Assembly (NCBI GenBank): GCA_009869945.1 | Contig: WIXG01000111.1 | Coordinates: forward strand, 149,192-213,191 | DNA from: Mesaphorura yosii | Lineage: Eukaryota; Arthropoda; Collembola; Poduromorpha; Tullbergiidae | Length of the DNA: 64,000 nt | Direction: 5' to 3' | Part shown: piece after piece, positions 1-13,414 of the stretch | Layout: every line of letters starts with the position of its first letter | Numbering within the stretch: the first letter of the stretch is position 1 | The notes under the pieces: generated by a model | The model's database searches: none | The model's input: the letters and a program-made list of their open reading frames with translations, nothing else | What the model was told of the DNA's origin: nothing | Position numbers and translations under genes: made by a program

Positions 1-3000
1 ACGAGAACAAGAATGTGATCTCAATAATAATGCGTGCTCATACGCAATTCATAGGCAATGGAAACCGCACACAGGTTCGCAGCGGTACGCACAACACACA
101 GCACACTGCCATGCTACGCTTGTTAACCCTGTGCCTCGTGCTTCACCTCTTGAAGTACCAGAATTCAATTTTAAAAAGCGTAAATCTTTGATGTGTCTGT
201 GTACCATCTTGAGTCATCGTCTTGGGATCACGGTCCTATAATAGTTTCGTTTTTGTGGCACGTAACGGTGAAGGTAGCCCAGCAATGACAACGAGGCTAA
301 GATGCTAATAGAAGATTCGAAATAAATTCCCATGTCATTGGGCAATGCCGCGCTGCTGTTACAAATTCCAAGCCGAATCAGCATGAGTACGAAAGAACTT
401 CATGGATATTAGCGATAATCCCATGCTAAATATTTATGTTACAAAATTTATGGTTTCGGTCTCGAGTCGAGGATGAGTCTACTGAAGTGCAAAAGTGTTT
501 GGCAAGTCGCAAGTTATAATTGTCAACCACAGCTACGGTTCAAGTTGCATAATACTTAGTTGATGGTCGCTATCCTGTCCTGTGGTTGACGTCGACACAT
601 TGGAGCAGAACATTAAATAGATTTTCGAATGCAGAATCCCAGACCACAAAGACCATAGGCTATTGCGTACAAAGTTTAGTTTAGTTTAAAAGGCTTACAT
701 TTTGCAAGATGAGATATTCGCACGAGTTCCCATCATTTGTGTTTGCATCATTGATATTGCTGCTATTTGTAGGCGTATGGCTTTGCACAAGACTCGGAGA
801 CAATGAAGAAAGCATTTTCTATTCAATTAATGACAATTTAAACTCACTTTACTTTCAACTTATGGTTTCATTAATGTCGTGCAGTGCGAGACACAGTCAT
901 ATATGGCACAGGCACATGGTGAATTCACTTCACACGTACGTTTTTTGTTTACTGACGCTGCACTAATTGCCAATGTAAACAATGAATGCGAGTTTCAAAC
1001 TGCCAACGCCAACAAAGTCCAGACTGCTCAATGCTCAAAGTGCTAAACACATGCGCTCGCGTAAGCTTTGCGTCTTATGTAACACAAAATTCAATTTATT
1101 GCATTGACTGAGACTGGGACTTCTCGTTCGCTTTTCGCTGTTCTTTGTCCTTGAGGTATACGAAATACACGATGCTAATTATTTTGTAATCTTCTATTCT
1201 TCAGATTCACAAAAGATTAATCACTTGACTTCTTCTTACGATAAGCCAAGTCTGCCTGCAATCTGCTGTTAGTTAGCAAGCTGGCATGGGACTAAATCGC
1301 GAATGGCGAATAGTTGCCGTCAACAAATTCCTAGCAGGCTTGTTTTCTATTGGGCTATTTCTATTGAATGCTTAAAGAATTCGGTATGCGTATGCGGCTT
1401 AATGCATGCTTTGGTGCTGTATTGGCAGTGCGCAAGCCACAATTATTTGTGGTGGCATATCAAATTCACAGAACATAACCTCATACACAGCAAGCAGCAG
1501 TTTCTTAGCTTCAACCGAATCCAAGTCCTCAGTCCTCGGCCGTATTTATTTTTATTTACTTTAATTTCATGGTTTATGGGTGCATTAACAATTACATGCT
1601 GATGCATAAAAATGTAACATTTTTAAACCATGGCGAAAACCACACGTTGAAAAAATTATGCACAACGCAGCGCAGTACAGGAGACAGACACACGAATTCT
1701 TGCCATGAAACACCTCGAAACTTGTTCAATGATATTTTTTTTCTCAGCGACAAGACAAGGCAAGGTTTTAAATTATCCTGATTTAAGTCTAGTCTACCTG
1801 CCCGGCGCGAATATGCGTTTAACGAAATTGCCATTGCGTGCGCTGTGAATTGAAATTGAGCGATCAAGTACGCAAAAATATCATCTTATAAACTAGCCAA
1901 TGTAATAAAATAGCACGGCATTGATTGACAATCAAATAAATGGGAAAAAAATTAGTTATTAATTCGCAATAATTCAAATCCTCATTTTTTGCACTTGTTT
2001 CAAGTTTATTGATGAAGTGCATGAAGCATGATGCGTGTTACCTTCAATATTAATGCATAAAATCATTAATGCACTGCGAGACTGTGACTGCCATTGTAAT
2101 TTTGAATCGAATGACATCATGCATCGCGAAGCGACTCCAGCATTGAAGTATTCGTGCTAGCATGAAGATCGTAAAAAATGTGCCCATTAGAATCAAATCA
2201 CGTTTGAAGAAGCACTGGCATAATGGCAAGTGGCAACAGCTAATAGCACACAGCACACGTGGCTCATAAAAGATGACAAGATATAATAGACTACCAGGAA
2301 GATGAAGTATGGGTTAGCTTTTCCAGCTAAGAGCTAACTTATGAATATTAATTGGAATCAAAATGACTCTTGGCTTGGGACTCCAATGCTGCTGTCTGCC
2401 ATATTCGCTACTTTTATTGCTGTTGTGAATCTTGAATCAATTCAAATCTATAAATTGGCAACACTCATCTCTTCTCCCTTCAGTTAAATTGGTCGACCCA
2501 ATAAATTCAAATTCAATGCGAATTCCTTTCTTTGTTTTCGAGTTTGCGTGCATGAATGGCTCACACCGTAAATATTTACATATCAAATTTCTGAGAAACC
2601 AATCACAAGAATGCAATTCATAAGCGAGCGAGTCGGGACTCGTTTAAATGAGATGAGAATATTCTTAGACGCTTAGTCAAGCCAGCACAACCACAACCGG
2701 GAGATCAAATTAATTCAAGTCCCGCACGGCAGGAAATAACTGGTTTGATTTCAATTAAAATTAATAAGAAATTCCCAATTCACGTTCGCACTTGCAATTC
2801 GCATCGAGTTCGTGCTCTCACATAAACAAGGCCTGGGACAATTAGTCGACCATAACAAGCGTCATAAAATTAAGCACAAGTAATTTGAGTCAAGCCGAAG
2901 AAAACGGTCAAAAGCCCTCGGCTACCACTTCATCGTATGCTAAAGCGAGACTGAATCCGGGATTAATCTAGACACTCGTCAGCCGTTACAAGACAACACA

Positions 3001-6000
3001 CTCTCATTGATTGTTGGATTGTTTATTTGAGATTCTCAAGATAAACACGTAATAAAGATAGTATCGTCCGTCAATCTTCAATCTACAACGCTATAAATTG
3101 CAATTAGTTCGAAAGAAATATGAGCGAGGGTTTGTTTGCATTTGGAATATTGTCTGTATTAATGAAATGAACTTCGTGATTGTTTTTCCATCATCGCACG
3201 GGTTCAGCGTACGCGTACGAGCATACGAAGCTCAATGCTCACGTGTTCCTCGTCATCGTTCGCATTCGCAGGCGATTAAGATAAATGACGGACATTAAGT
3301 TTGTGCTAACCTATGCGAATGAGAATGGCGAATTATATCATCTATGCAAATATTATGCTTTGCACTCGAAGCATAATAATAGCCCGTGTCTTGCCAGTGC
3401 AGTGCCCTGCTGACAACAATGAGCATTCGAGTTCACGTATGCATTCGCTGAAACATTTCTCATTTCTCTAACCGACGCAACGCATTATGCATGACCTGAA
3501 GCGAAAACTAAAATTAAAAATGCATTGTACTGTGGACTTGAGATACGCTACGCACTGAGCACACGAGACGTTGAGAGTGATTGTTACGTTCAACATTTCC
3601 TGTTTCTGTGATATGTGACCATCAATCAGTCTATTCACCCATCCATTCATCCTCCTCATTATTCGAAAACACGCAATCCGAAATCCAAGCTAATAAAATC
3701 CATGTCGGCTTTACACTCAACTCAGCGACAACGGGAACGAACGAACCAGGAACCAATGACTAGAATCGTAAAAAGTAAAATTGCCTTGGCCTGGCTTGGC
3801 CCTGAACGCGAAAAATTGCGATCGAATCACGCAAAACGCCAACGCAAAATTCATAAAATTTTTACGGTGCACCGGATCGTAAAGGAATGTACGAAGGCGA
3901 AGATCAAATGATGATGACGTGATTCGGCTCGGCGCGACGGTGAATGGCAAAGTGAAACGGTGACGAGGATCCTAAAAATAATCTTTGAAGTTCCGCAAGC
4001 AATAAAATGCCAGAACTGACGAGAAGAGGAGAAAATTACTGTACTTTGCAAAATGAAATCTCGCACTACCTCGCGAAGTAGGCGAATTAAAAAAACAAAA
4101 GCAATGCACTCGGAGCCAGCTGCAGTGTCTGCAGGTCTCTCGTCTATGCGATGACGATGAGATGACACATCTCATGAGTTATGATGATGAGATGATATGT
4201 TTTGTCTTTTTCGCACATGCGTGCTTTTCAGGTTAGTTCTTTTCCTGCTCTTTGTCTTGACTGGCATGCCCGCATGGTAGACAATAGGTTAATAACTTGA
4301 AATGCGCGTTCCCGTTACTTTTTGGAAGGAATGATTGAATGACGAGTCATGAACCAGTGCGAGCGAGTGCGAGTGCATCAGTTACACTTTCGTAGGCCTT
4401 TGGTTTTGGTTAAACATGACCATTAAACAATTCAAGATTAGATTACGCTGTTCATGCATTCACTTGCGCCGTTGTCTTAATGGAAATCCTTAATGAAATG
4501 AAAGTCATGCTCTATCAGAAGCAGAAGCAGATGCGAACGAGCTAAAGTCAAGTGACAAGAGACAGAAAGACTAAACAAAAACTACGAAAAGTGCAAATTC
4601 AGCTGAAAACCCCAACTCAGAAGCCCAGAACTGATAAACACGCTAATTCACACCAAAAAATGTTGATCGATCTTCTCCTTCGTGATGATGATGATCATCA
4701 TCATTGAATCTTTGAACCGCCGCCTCGGCCTCGATGCATGCGACGAACAAGGAACGATCTCAGATCGTGTCTTCTGTCATTTGCTTGTGCATCTTGAAAT
4801 TATCACTTGTCGCAAACTTTCCCTTCTTGCATGAAGCTTGCGCTTCCTTCTTGATCGACTGTGAGTTGCGCGTACGCGCACAATTCGTGTATGGTGCATA
4901 AATGGCCATTAATAACGTAATTAGAATCCTCAGCCTCCATACTCTAGTACCTCACCAACAGTGCGAAAAGAACACGCACGTGCAAGCGCAATTTCTAACT
5001 TTGAAGATTTATGCTTTTGTTTTTATTACACGCAGGGAGTGAGTGATGATTTCAGCGACATGTTCAATGATCATAAAATGAAATCACGCAAATCTCAGAA
5101 CAAAATGACTTAAATCAAAGTCAAAGAAAGCCATGTAGCACGATTCAGTCGTTAATTCAAAACAAACGAATGATTGCGAATAATTGAGTAATCTCAGAGT
5201 AAGGAAAGTGAATGACCGAATTAGACAATGTAGATTTGGAAAAGGATTACCTTAAGAGTTCTAAGAGCAAAAATCCGAATCATTCAGAGGCACTGAGTTG
5301 TCTTAATTAAAAGACATGTAGAGTCAGCGTCGGTTTACATAAGGAAATGAAAATAGGAAGAACTTGTCCTGAGACAATTGTTCCTCATTGTTGTGCTGTT
5401 GTAAATTGTTTCCAGGCAAATTGTTCGATTGTTCCTGACAAATTGCTAGTAAAGAAATGTCCCTGATGGGATGTGCGTGAACAACACAAGAGCAAAAGAG
5501 TTTCCAGCTATTCAGCCTTGCATGAGGACTGATGGACTGATCTGAACGTGCATCTATTGCCATCTCGTCGAGCGTCAAACTTTGATAAGCACCTTATCGC
5601 TAACTTCATGCACTTATTTAACAAAGCCAGTTTTCCACTGCACTTTAGACCGTGATGTGGTGTGGCACGAACCTGTCACGCATATCTAATCAATAACTAA
5701 TCGGACTCATCCTGGGCATACTGAGCAAAACGTCATGGAATATGATCTGCAGCTTTAATCATCAGATGTTCAAGTCGAGAGCGCCAAACAGAAACACAAT
5801 GTGCTTTCTATCTTCTACGTGATAACATTCTATCTAGCAAAACTAACAATAAATTATTACTTACCATGAATGTTTCCATTTCGCTCTTGGAATTTAAGTT
5901 TCCAAGCAGGCCAATCTTGCCAACAAAGCACACTCCCACTCTTCAACTCCAATTGCGACGTTTTCTTTAGGACATTTGAGATGAATTTCTCTTCAACTTC

Positions 6001-7538
6001 GGATCCTAACTGAACCTAGAAAGCTTTAAATTGCTATGCTAGGCAAGTACTTGATCAAATCTTTGTCAAAGTAAAGTGAAGTAGCACAGAAGTGTGTCAA
6101 AGCTGAGCTGATACGCATGAGACAGCTAAGAAGTCAATGGTTTCAATCGAACTGAATTCATTCTGGGTTCGTTTGAGCTTCCTGTGTGTAATCTGTCAAT
6201 GGAATAAAACAAACAACAAATTGATAAGTAATAGCAGTATAGCAGGATGCAGTCGACTCTCAGGTAAGAGAGCCTTGCTCTAACTAAAAGTCATTATAGC
6301 TGTATGTTTAATGCTACTATCAACTTCTTACCTCCGAATCTCCAACCTTATCAGTTGAAATGAAGCCAAGTTAGACTTGTGTGTTCATTGCGTCTCGCCA
6401 ATAACTCACAGACAAATGATCTGACTAGTTGACCAGTTCCTTAAATAATTACACCATTAACTTGATTCCCAGCAACACTGAAACTTCGAGTGAATCACTG
6501 ACTGGTGACTCTTATCAGCCATTTTGCCAATAAAATGATCATCAGTCATTGTTGAGTTTCCTTTTCTCCTATTGTTGTCTCTTGCAATTTTTGTACAGAA
6601 AAACCTTAACGAAGTCCTTTTCTTGAGCTCCTTTCTTGTTGGCTGAGCTGAACAGCGCTGCTCACTGCAACTGCTGCCTTGTCCTTATTCTTAATTTTAA
6701 TAACACATGAAGTAATAACTCGTCGACGACTCCAATTGCTGAGATTACACTCTATTGTTATGATATAACTAACAACATGTATGTTAAGAAAAGATACCTT
6801 TACCACTGCGCTCGCTACACTCCACACTCCACTACCTCCACTACTACCTTCTTCCGTCTATCTTTTCGCAAATTGCAGCAGCGCAGCGCAGCAGCCAATA
6901 AAGGATTTGACCAAGATAATTGAGAATCCTGCTCGAGTGTATTGTTGTGATGATCCTACTTTGCTCTACGCTGTACTGAGCGCATCTCGTCGATCTTGTT
7001 CATCTACTGTCTTGTCCGCCTGTCGTGGTCTGCTTTTACTCTGTTTATGTTTTTGCGATTATTGTGGCAACTGGCAATGGTATGGGGTTCGTTCGGATTC
7101 AACACTCGAGCTCGATCGAGTACATAGCACAAGCAGCAGCAGATGAGGTATTATTATGCGAAAATGTAACGTAACCCTTTGAATATACTTCGTGTTATCA
7201 CTCTTGCTTGCCTTGCTCTCAAATTGAAAACATCTGGTTGTGTATATGCGAGCCAGCTACGAGACTCAAAGAGACACCTATGGCTGTGATGGTGAGAGTG
7301 GATCTTGTCAACTCTTTTTGCACATGGTTAAACACTGAAAGGCGGAATTCTGAGCTTGAATCTTGAGTCGGCTGCGGAATACTTGTCATATCAGTGATAT
7401 CAGCTGTTTCTAAGTTGGAGTTGAACCATATCGAGGAAGTCCCCATTGATCCTTGAAGTCAGTACAACACAGAGTTCGGCGCTGTCTGTATCAACGTATA
7501 ATTCCGCGGACTTCAGTGAACGAAAGCAAGCAGAAAAA
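1..7538. other. Long stretch without a supportable gene
   Basis: No conserved protein segment, convincing exon chain, tRNA or repeat family was recognised in these 7.5 kb on either strand. Open frames are short, low in conserved residues and lack flanking splice signals. One at 709-966 has a hydrophobic stretch but nothing else in its favour. It may be intergenic or an intron or regulatory region of a gene to the left. The only structure noted is a short palindrome near 4.7 kb. Confidence 0.5.
4685..4704. repeat. 20-bp perfect palindrome of ATG/CAT triplets
   Basis: A run of GAT triplets meets a run of ATC triplets at a central GATC, giving ten perfectly paired bases on each side. It is probably microsatellite-derived. 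The surrounding 500 bp are also rich in GATGA-type triplets (4150-4200). No function is implied. Confidence 0.6.
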
Positions 7539-8526
7539 ATGGCCAGCATTTCAGAGTAAGTAACACCGATAGAACGTTTGCAAGCGAACGTCGATAGAAA
7601 GGGATTCCATTTAATTTTGCATCCATTAAAAAGGTCTGCGAATCGGACCGCTTCAGAGCCAGACACAGAGAATGCGGGTGGTCAATCTCAAGAGGAGTCT
7701 GATGTCACAGAGAAAAGATCCGTGGTAGACGACAATGAAGGAACCGAAGCCAAAGAAGCAGCTGATACGCAGGAGACTGAAGCCCCACCGCCGATCAGTT
7801 ACCCTTTACAGATTACTTATTGCGGGAATTGTGGGCTTCCACCAGAGGTGACTCATGTTGTAGCGTGGCCCGTTCGAGCCGCTGGCTTGATTTAAGTTAC
7901 AAAACGTTCTTTCTTGCAGTACTGTGAATACTTTCCTGATTATGAAAAGTGCCGAAAGTGGCTCGAAGTGAACTTACCCAGTCATATGGAAAGTGTAAGT
8001 ACTTTTGACGAATTTTGGCTTCTTGGCGAAGCACGGTGAACTTGCTTACGATATGTATCTTTAAATCTTCAGCTATCAGTGGGTGGTGGAGGAGAGGAAG
8101 ATGTCAAGAAAGGTCGTCAGAAACGTGGAGGGAAAGGCTTAGTCAAACCAAAGAAACCTGGAAAGTCCGGTCCAAAGCGGATCTGTTTATCAAGAGCTCC
8201 TCGTGGGAAAAAGAAATCGGTGACCGTCATAACAGGATTAGCATCTTGTGGAATTGACCTAAAAGCTGCCGCCAAGTTTTTGGCAACCAGATTTGCTTGT
8301 GGTGCTTCAGTGACAGGCGACGATGAAATTGTAATTCAGGGTGATGTCAAAGATGATCTATTTGATGTTCTACCTGAGAAATGGCCGGAGGTGAGAGCTC
8401 TCGTCTCGTGTGGCTCATTTTCATTTCTTGAGTCATTTTATGTCATTCTCACGAGTCCTATATCCTCTTTCTTTGTTTCAGATCGATGAAGACACGATTG
8501 ATGATTTGGGCGATCTTAAACGCTAA
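7539..8526 (+). CDS. DENR: Density-regulated protein (DENR), translation reinitiation factor
   Basis: Exons 7539-7555, 7634-7847, 7920-7994, 8073-8390 and 8482-8526 (669 nt, 222 aa). DENR pairs with MCT-1 to recycle 40S subunits and promote reinitiation after upstream ORFs; that role is family knowledge. The sequence shows the N-terminal Cys-rich zinc segment (YCGNCGLPPE then YCEYFPDYEKC), a basic Lys/Gly-rich linker, and the C-terminal SUI1 domain with the family's CGASVTG.DEI.IQGD motif ending in a DLGDLKR tail. The start MASISE matches the family N terminus. Intron 1 uses the acceptor at 7633, the only one that keeps frame. The acidic insert between start and zinc segment is longer than in vertebrates. 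It lies about 660 bp upstream of an HTATIP2 gene on the same strand. Confidence 0.95.
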
Positions 8527-9187
8527 TCATGATAAGCATTCAACCATTTTGTACTAAAAATTATTATCCATAATTATTTATGCAAATCTGAGTAAAAATT
8601 GCGTGGACCAATTGTGCCGAATGCCGAATCACATTTCCAGGCCCGTGTTTAAACTGTTTCATGTCTGATTGCGTACTTTATTGCGTAGCTTTACCAAATG
8701 AAAAGTGGACAATTGGAACTGGAATCTTTACCCACATAAACACAATAGATTCACCACGTACGCGATTCGCGTCTCAATTCGTGCCTGAGTTAAGCAAAGA
8801 CGCAATACGAGTTGCATTTACTTCCAAGGCTCAATCCAGGAAGTAAAACAGAATAGCCAAGCACAATGCCCGATGTACAAAGCAGTAACGTAGCACTTCC
8901 AGTTCTACCAGGCCCAGAACGTGCGCACTGCTGCGAAGGGCGGGTACATGACCATGTGGAATGTAGATGCACGCATAAAACCATAGCGTAGATAGTATGT
9001 CCGATAAAATTCTATATTTTATTGACAAGAGCGATTAATAATTCGTCAATTAATCCTCCGCGATTGTTGTTTGACAGCCAAATTCGGTAGCAGTTCTCAG
9101 CAAGCAATGCTTTAATGATTTAGTCAAAACCATTGAAAATACTGGTCAATTCTTGTCTGTTAATCTGGTAAGGAGTTCTCCTGCGTC

Positions 9188-10146
9188 ATGGGTTCTTCTG
9201 GTCCACTCACGGCATTTGTATTAGGTGAGAAATGAAATATCGACATCAACGGTTCGATAAGCTGCTTCAGATTGAGTAAAACTAGATGGTCTCAATTTCT
9301 CAATATTAATTGTCCTAATGGTTTCAGGAGCCACCGGAGAATGCGGCAAGGAGATAGTCAAGGAATTATCAAAGCAGCCATTGATTACATCGGTTACGCT
9401 TATTGGAAGACGCCAAATTGATCTACCCGAAACCTCGTTTGAAGAGGGAACCGATTACACGAAGTTTAAGCAAGTGGTGGTCGACTTTGATAATTTGGAG
9501 GAGCGCTCTGATGCATTCCAAGGCTTTGACATGGGATTCTGCGCCCTTGGAACAACTATAAAAAAGGCAGGCAACAAGGCAGCATTCTACAGAGTGGATC
9601 ACGACTACGTTGTTAATGCTGCAACGATGGCCAAAGCCGGAGGTTGTAAGCACATGATTGTCAGTAAGTCCACTAGCATTCGCACCAGCAAACATTTCGG
9701 GATTTTTTCGGCAGCTGTTGATTTGACCCCAACTTTTACTTGTACAGTTTCATCTACCAGCGCCAACAAAAATTCATTCATTTACTACTCAAAAGTTAAG
9801 GGACGAATGGAAGAAGATGTCACTGCAATAGGGTTCGAACGATTGACAATTGCGAGGCCAGGTGGGTTAAAATAATGCAAATGCCCCTCGCCTCAAATTG
9901 TCAAATTTTTAAACCACGATGCACCATGTTTTTACGTATATCTTAGGCCTTCTTCTGTGTGATCGAGCTGAACAGAGAACTGGCGAGAAGATAATGGGAA
10001 GTGTGCTTGGCACCGTCGACAAATGGAGAAGTACTTGCGTCGAAACGAGCAAAGTTGCTCGAGCATTGGTTGGGAATGCTTTGAAGCCGGCAAGTGGAGC
10101 TGTCGAAATTCTCGACAATGCTGCGTTGAACAAAGATGGAATTTAA
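9188..10146 (+). CDS. HTATIP2: HTATIP2/TIP30-like short-chain oxidoreductase, intron-containing paralogue
   Basis: Exons 9188-9224, 9328-9663, 9748-9861 and 9947-10146 (687 nt, 228 aa). This is an atypical NAD(P)-binding SDR of the TIP30 family. Visible are the nucleotide-binding Gly motif GATGECG split by intron 1, the VDHDYVVNAA segment typical of the family, the Y-x3-K catalytic pair (YSKVK), and the ARPG-LLLCDR block that vertebrate HTATIP2 also carries. The joining of exons 3 and 4 restores this block across a phase-1 intron. The C-terminal third is less conserved. It is convergent with GLOD5. A second copy lies 18 kb downstream at 27397. Vertebrate TIP30 is linked to nuclear import and apoptosis; the substrate here is unknown. 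Confidence 0.9.
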
Positions 10147-10552
10147 TCGTACTATTCTCATTGTTGTGTTGTGAAACTATAACTGTAGCCTGTTAATCGT
10201 CTTGAAGTAAGCAAATGTTAATTCAACATCGACATGTCTATGTTGTTTGTTGCACCTTAAGCTTTAATTAAAACAACATTGACCACCGAACTATGCAATC
10301 AAAACCACTTATGTACTCTCTGTTCCATTTTAAGACTGTTTTAAAATGTAACTGTTGTTGATAACGATGCGCACAGCTATCGGTATTATTCTATTACAAT
10401 TGTCACAAAGCTTATTTTTATAAGTTCTGTTTTCATGATATTTCTCGGAATATTGCGCTATTATATTTGCGATGAGTTGAAAAATTTTATTACAGTAAGT
10501 AAATACTCAGCCAATTAATTTAAACCGATCTGTAGTACTATTAAGAATTTAT

Positions 10553-10939
10553 TTAACTACCATAATACGCAATCTCAATCAAATTCTGATCCGGATCCCG
10601 AAGATAAACTGAATTCATGGGCCCCAACGCGCCAGTTCGCGGAACAGGACCTTCAACAATTTCCACGTTTATGGACCTCAGATAGATCTGCCATTCTTGC
10701 AAGGGTTGGCTGCTGACAAAGCACAAGTCCGCCGATCCGGGCGTCGGTCTGTATGCGTGTGGCTTGAATTCAGCACCCGATTTATGAATGTTAATTTTGT
10801 GGTTGCCAAACTGCAATGCGAGTCGACCTTCCCCGAACGTCACCAGTTTCATTCCAAGAACCTTTGTGTAAAATTCCACTGCCTTATCGATGTCGACCAC
10901 AGTAATGACAAAATGATCAAGACTTGTCACGGAACACAT
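10553..10939 (-). CDS. GLOD5: Glyoxalase domain-containing protein 5 (VOC superfamily)
   Basis: A single VOC/glyoxalase-like domain of about 128 residues, closest to animal GLOD5. Visible are LDHFVITV with the first putative metal His, an FYTKVLGM.LVTFGEGR strand, GNHKINIHKSG.EF.P with the second His, EGPVPRTGA.GPM.S and the closing RDPD.NLIEI with the acidic ligand. The first ATG is at 10939. A good acceptor-like tract lies about 40 bp upstream (cgtttgaacag), and the frame stays open to it, so the true N terminus may sit in an unseen upstream exon. The stop codon overlaps a polyadenylation signal on this strand (10548-10553), implying a very short 3' UTR. The reaction in animals is not established. 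Confidence 0.85.
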   Translation of the reverse strand: MCSVTSLDHFVITVVDIDKAVEFYTKVLGMKLVTFGEGRLALQFGNHKINIHKSGAEFKPHAYRPTPGSADLCFVSSQPLQEWQIYLRSINVEIVEGPVPRTGALGPMNSVYLRDPDQNLIEIAYYGS

Positions 10940-12752
10940 TTTCTGAGCGTTTTGCGTCACAGTCGCTGTCACAATATATCCTGTTCAAACGAAGCAAGAT
11001 ATCATTACGGACCAGGCCGGAAGAATGAAGAAGACGTACGTCAAAGTCAAAGGGTAAAATGTTTTTCCATTTTAAACAAATGGAGCGTGAACGACATGGC
11101 CGTATTGCAATGAATGAAAAGGCAAGACAAAAAGAGTGATGCCCTCAACTGGAACAAAGGCTAGTCGTGCGGGTCTTCACTCGTCAATGAATCAGAGAAA
11201 TAATGAAGCTACACAGGAAATTAAAATCTGTTATTTACCTTTAGCAAATTGCAAATGCAATTCCAATGCCGGTGGAATTGGACCACGCGTAGAGATATTT
11301 GCTTCAAACCTCACGTGCCCTGCGGAATTCTAAGCGAAGAAAGTGTTCAGTGCGCTATAATTCCAGATGAATCAACAACCAAAGGTTATGTAACCATATT
11401 TCAGTTCAACCTCAGATTCAAGTTCAACTCAAGGACGACAAAAAATTGCCCTTGAATTGTATCGCATTTTACGAGCTGAACTTTCTCTAACTTTGGGTTC
11501 TTGTGTGAATGAATGAATGACATGAATTCCAGTTACTCCTTGTCCAGTGCTTTGAAAATTTATGCAAACTGCCTTCTTCGAAAGTGCCAGTCGTAAATTC
11601 CATCTGCCAACAGCTTGCAGTTTGGCTTGGCAAATGGTCCGTCATCTCGCATCTGCTTTTATCTACTGCTATCGCAGAAAAATAGAATTTCCACTCCATG
11701 GAGTGTTTCGTACTTGAAAATTAGACAAAGAGCAAAGTTCCCATAATCATTGCCATTGTCATTGCATGATCCATACAAATTAGAATAAAACAGGCCCATA
11801 TGTTGAACTTTTAAACCTCTCCGGCTCTCCTCCATTACAATTACGGCGTACGGCAGTGCCCGTAGAAGAATTCATTACCATATTTGAATAATTTAGCGGC
11901 TCTCATTATTTCATTTTTTGCTCCACTTCGGTGTCCACGTCCACCGGGGAAAGTAAGTGAAAGCCCTCCCATTGAAATGTGATCTTAACCATCTCAAGCA
12001 GCAGCCGTGTATCCTCATTACTTATTTATGTGCCCTGCTTAATCTGGCATGAAACTGAGACCTTTGCTTTGCCTTGGCTTCCTGTTTTCTTGGAATTTTC
12101 CTATCCCACGGGCCACGGCATTCCGACTGCATTCCCATGTTCTGGGCCGTGGTAAGCTGGTACTTGAATGTTCACTTCATTATGTGACTGTGAACTTTCT
12201 CTGTTTACTTTTCCTCTACTGCTTTCTTTTGCACACTCGTGGCAAGGCTCCACGCTCGGACTCTGAGCTGGGAACCTTTTAATGAGCATGTAATACAGTA
12301 CACAAGGTACGACATGCATTGCTTTTATCTTGAAAACACACCCCGGGCCAGGCCAGCCTAGGCCGCCAAAAGAAAGAAAGAGGGAGACAGGGAATGGCGA
12401 ATGGGCGAAATGACGCGGACGAGAACTGGCAAATGAACAAGATGAAATTAGACGCCAAGACACTCACTTCCTGAGCGCTCAGTTTCAGTTTCGACATTTC
12501 CAGTATTCTCTGTTCACCCATTCGCCTGCAGAAAACATGTTTATTCAATTTATTCGATAAAAGGAAATTCGAAAACACGACACGGCCCAGTGACAACGCC
12601 AGTCTCGTTCGAGCCCTCATTTTCACTTGACACGTCATATATTTCTCTTTCACCAGCACAAAGAACAAATAGCTAAGAACACAAAAGCACAAGTAAATTA
12701 GCATTCGAATAGCAGTTTTCAATTTCAATTTAATTTGTAATCACTATTCAAC
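10940..12752. other. Intergenic interval, no gene seen
   Basis: Between GLOD5 and the first secreted-protein gene no conserved coding segment was recognised. Upstream noncoding exons of both divergently transcribed genes may lie here. Confidence 0.45.
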
Positions 12753-13414
12753 ATGAAGGAGGTACTCTATATTCAATTTGTGAACTCTGTCGCGATATTT
12801 GCGCTGCTCTTGGCGTCTGTACGGGCCGATGGAGTGACGCCAATAAAAGACATGCCTGTCACGCTCTTGAAAACTGGAGCACGTACTTTCGCCGGGCTAC
12901 AGGCTGGATCACCGTTGGTGGCGGTACAAGAAAAGCCCCGTCATAGCCAGCATGAGATAACGGAAGACGACGACAGGATATTGGCCGCCATCCTAAGGAA
13001 GGCCGAGGAAAAGCAGCAGGTGGCCGAGGCTGCGGCTGCAGGAGACGCCGGTGAGTACGAAGACGACGAGAAAGACTACTACGAGGACGACGAAGATGAC
13101 GACCGTTGTCCGGAGGAAGGTGAGATTTTCTTCGAAAAGAGTGGCCAATGTGTTCCACGAATATGCCCCACCGGAACACGAAGAGACCTTGAAACTGGAT
13201 TTTGCCACAAGAAACTCACAGGCTTGAGGCGTCATGGGATGGCCGGATGGTCGTACTCTCCCTACTACCACAGGTAAATCATACTTGATTTTTTTTTACC
13301 AGTCTCGGCTGGTCTCCATTAAGCCTGATTTTTCTTAATCTTTTCCGTAGGAGCAGTTTTAATAGATTTGCCGCTCCGCGGCCTCGTCTAATGTACCCCA
13401 GGTTCAGGGGGTAA
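12753..13414 (+). CDS. Secreted acidic cysteine-rich protein A
   Basis: Exons 12753-13273 and 13351-13414 (585 nt, 194 aa). Residues 1-25 look like a signal peptide (hydrophobic IFALLLASVRA core). A middle low-complexity region is followed by a strongly acidic Asp/Glu/Tyr run at about residues 95-113. Next comes a four-cysteine module with spacing C-x13-C-x4-C-x12-C that includes GQCVP and a D-x2-TG-x-C end. The phase-2 intron leads to a short, basic Arg/Pro C-terminal tail. A paralogue with the same module, the same intron phase and the same kind of tail follows 1.3 kb downstream. I do not recognise the family; the CP-x-G-x...GQC pattern weakly recalls insect DUF4789 proteins. An extracellular or matrix role is only an inference. 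Confidence 0.8.

Noticed and set aside
709..966. 85-codon frame with a hydrophobic segment
   Set aside because: Isolated, no conserved motif, no promoter or splice support; hydrophobic runs arise easily in AT-rich sequence.
4685..4704. ATG/CAT palindrome as an origin or operator
   Set aside because: Triplet repeats readily form such palindromes and nothing else supports a function.
5324..5578. Gln/Asn-rich minus-strand frame
   Set aside because: Composition reflects CAA/TTG-rich noncoding sequence; no homology recognised.
10973..11113. Coding extension on the plus strand opposite GLOD5
   Set aside because: It is the antisense shadow of GLOD5; only the minus strand shows VOC family motifs.
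12859..13271. Long minus-strand frames over secreted protein A
   Set aside because: Shadows of the acidic and low-complexity region of the plus-strand gene, which has the signal peptide, cysteine module and intron.
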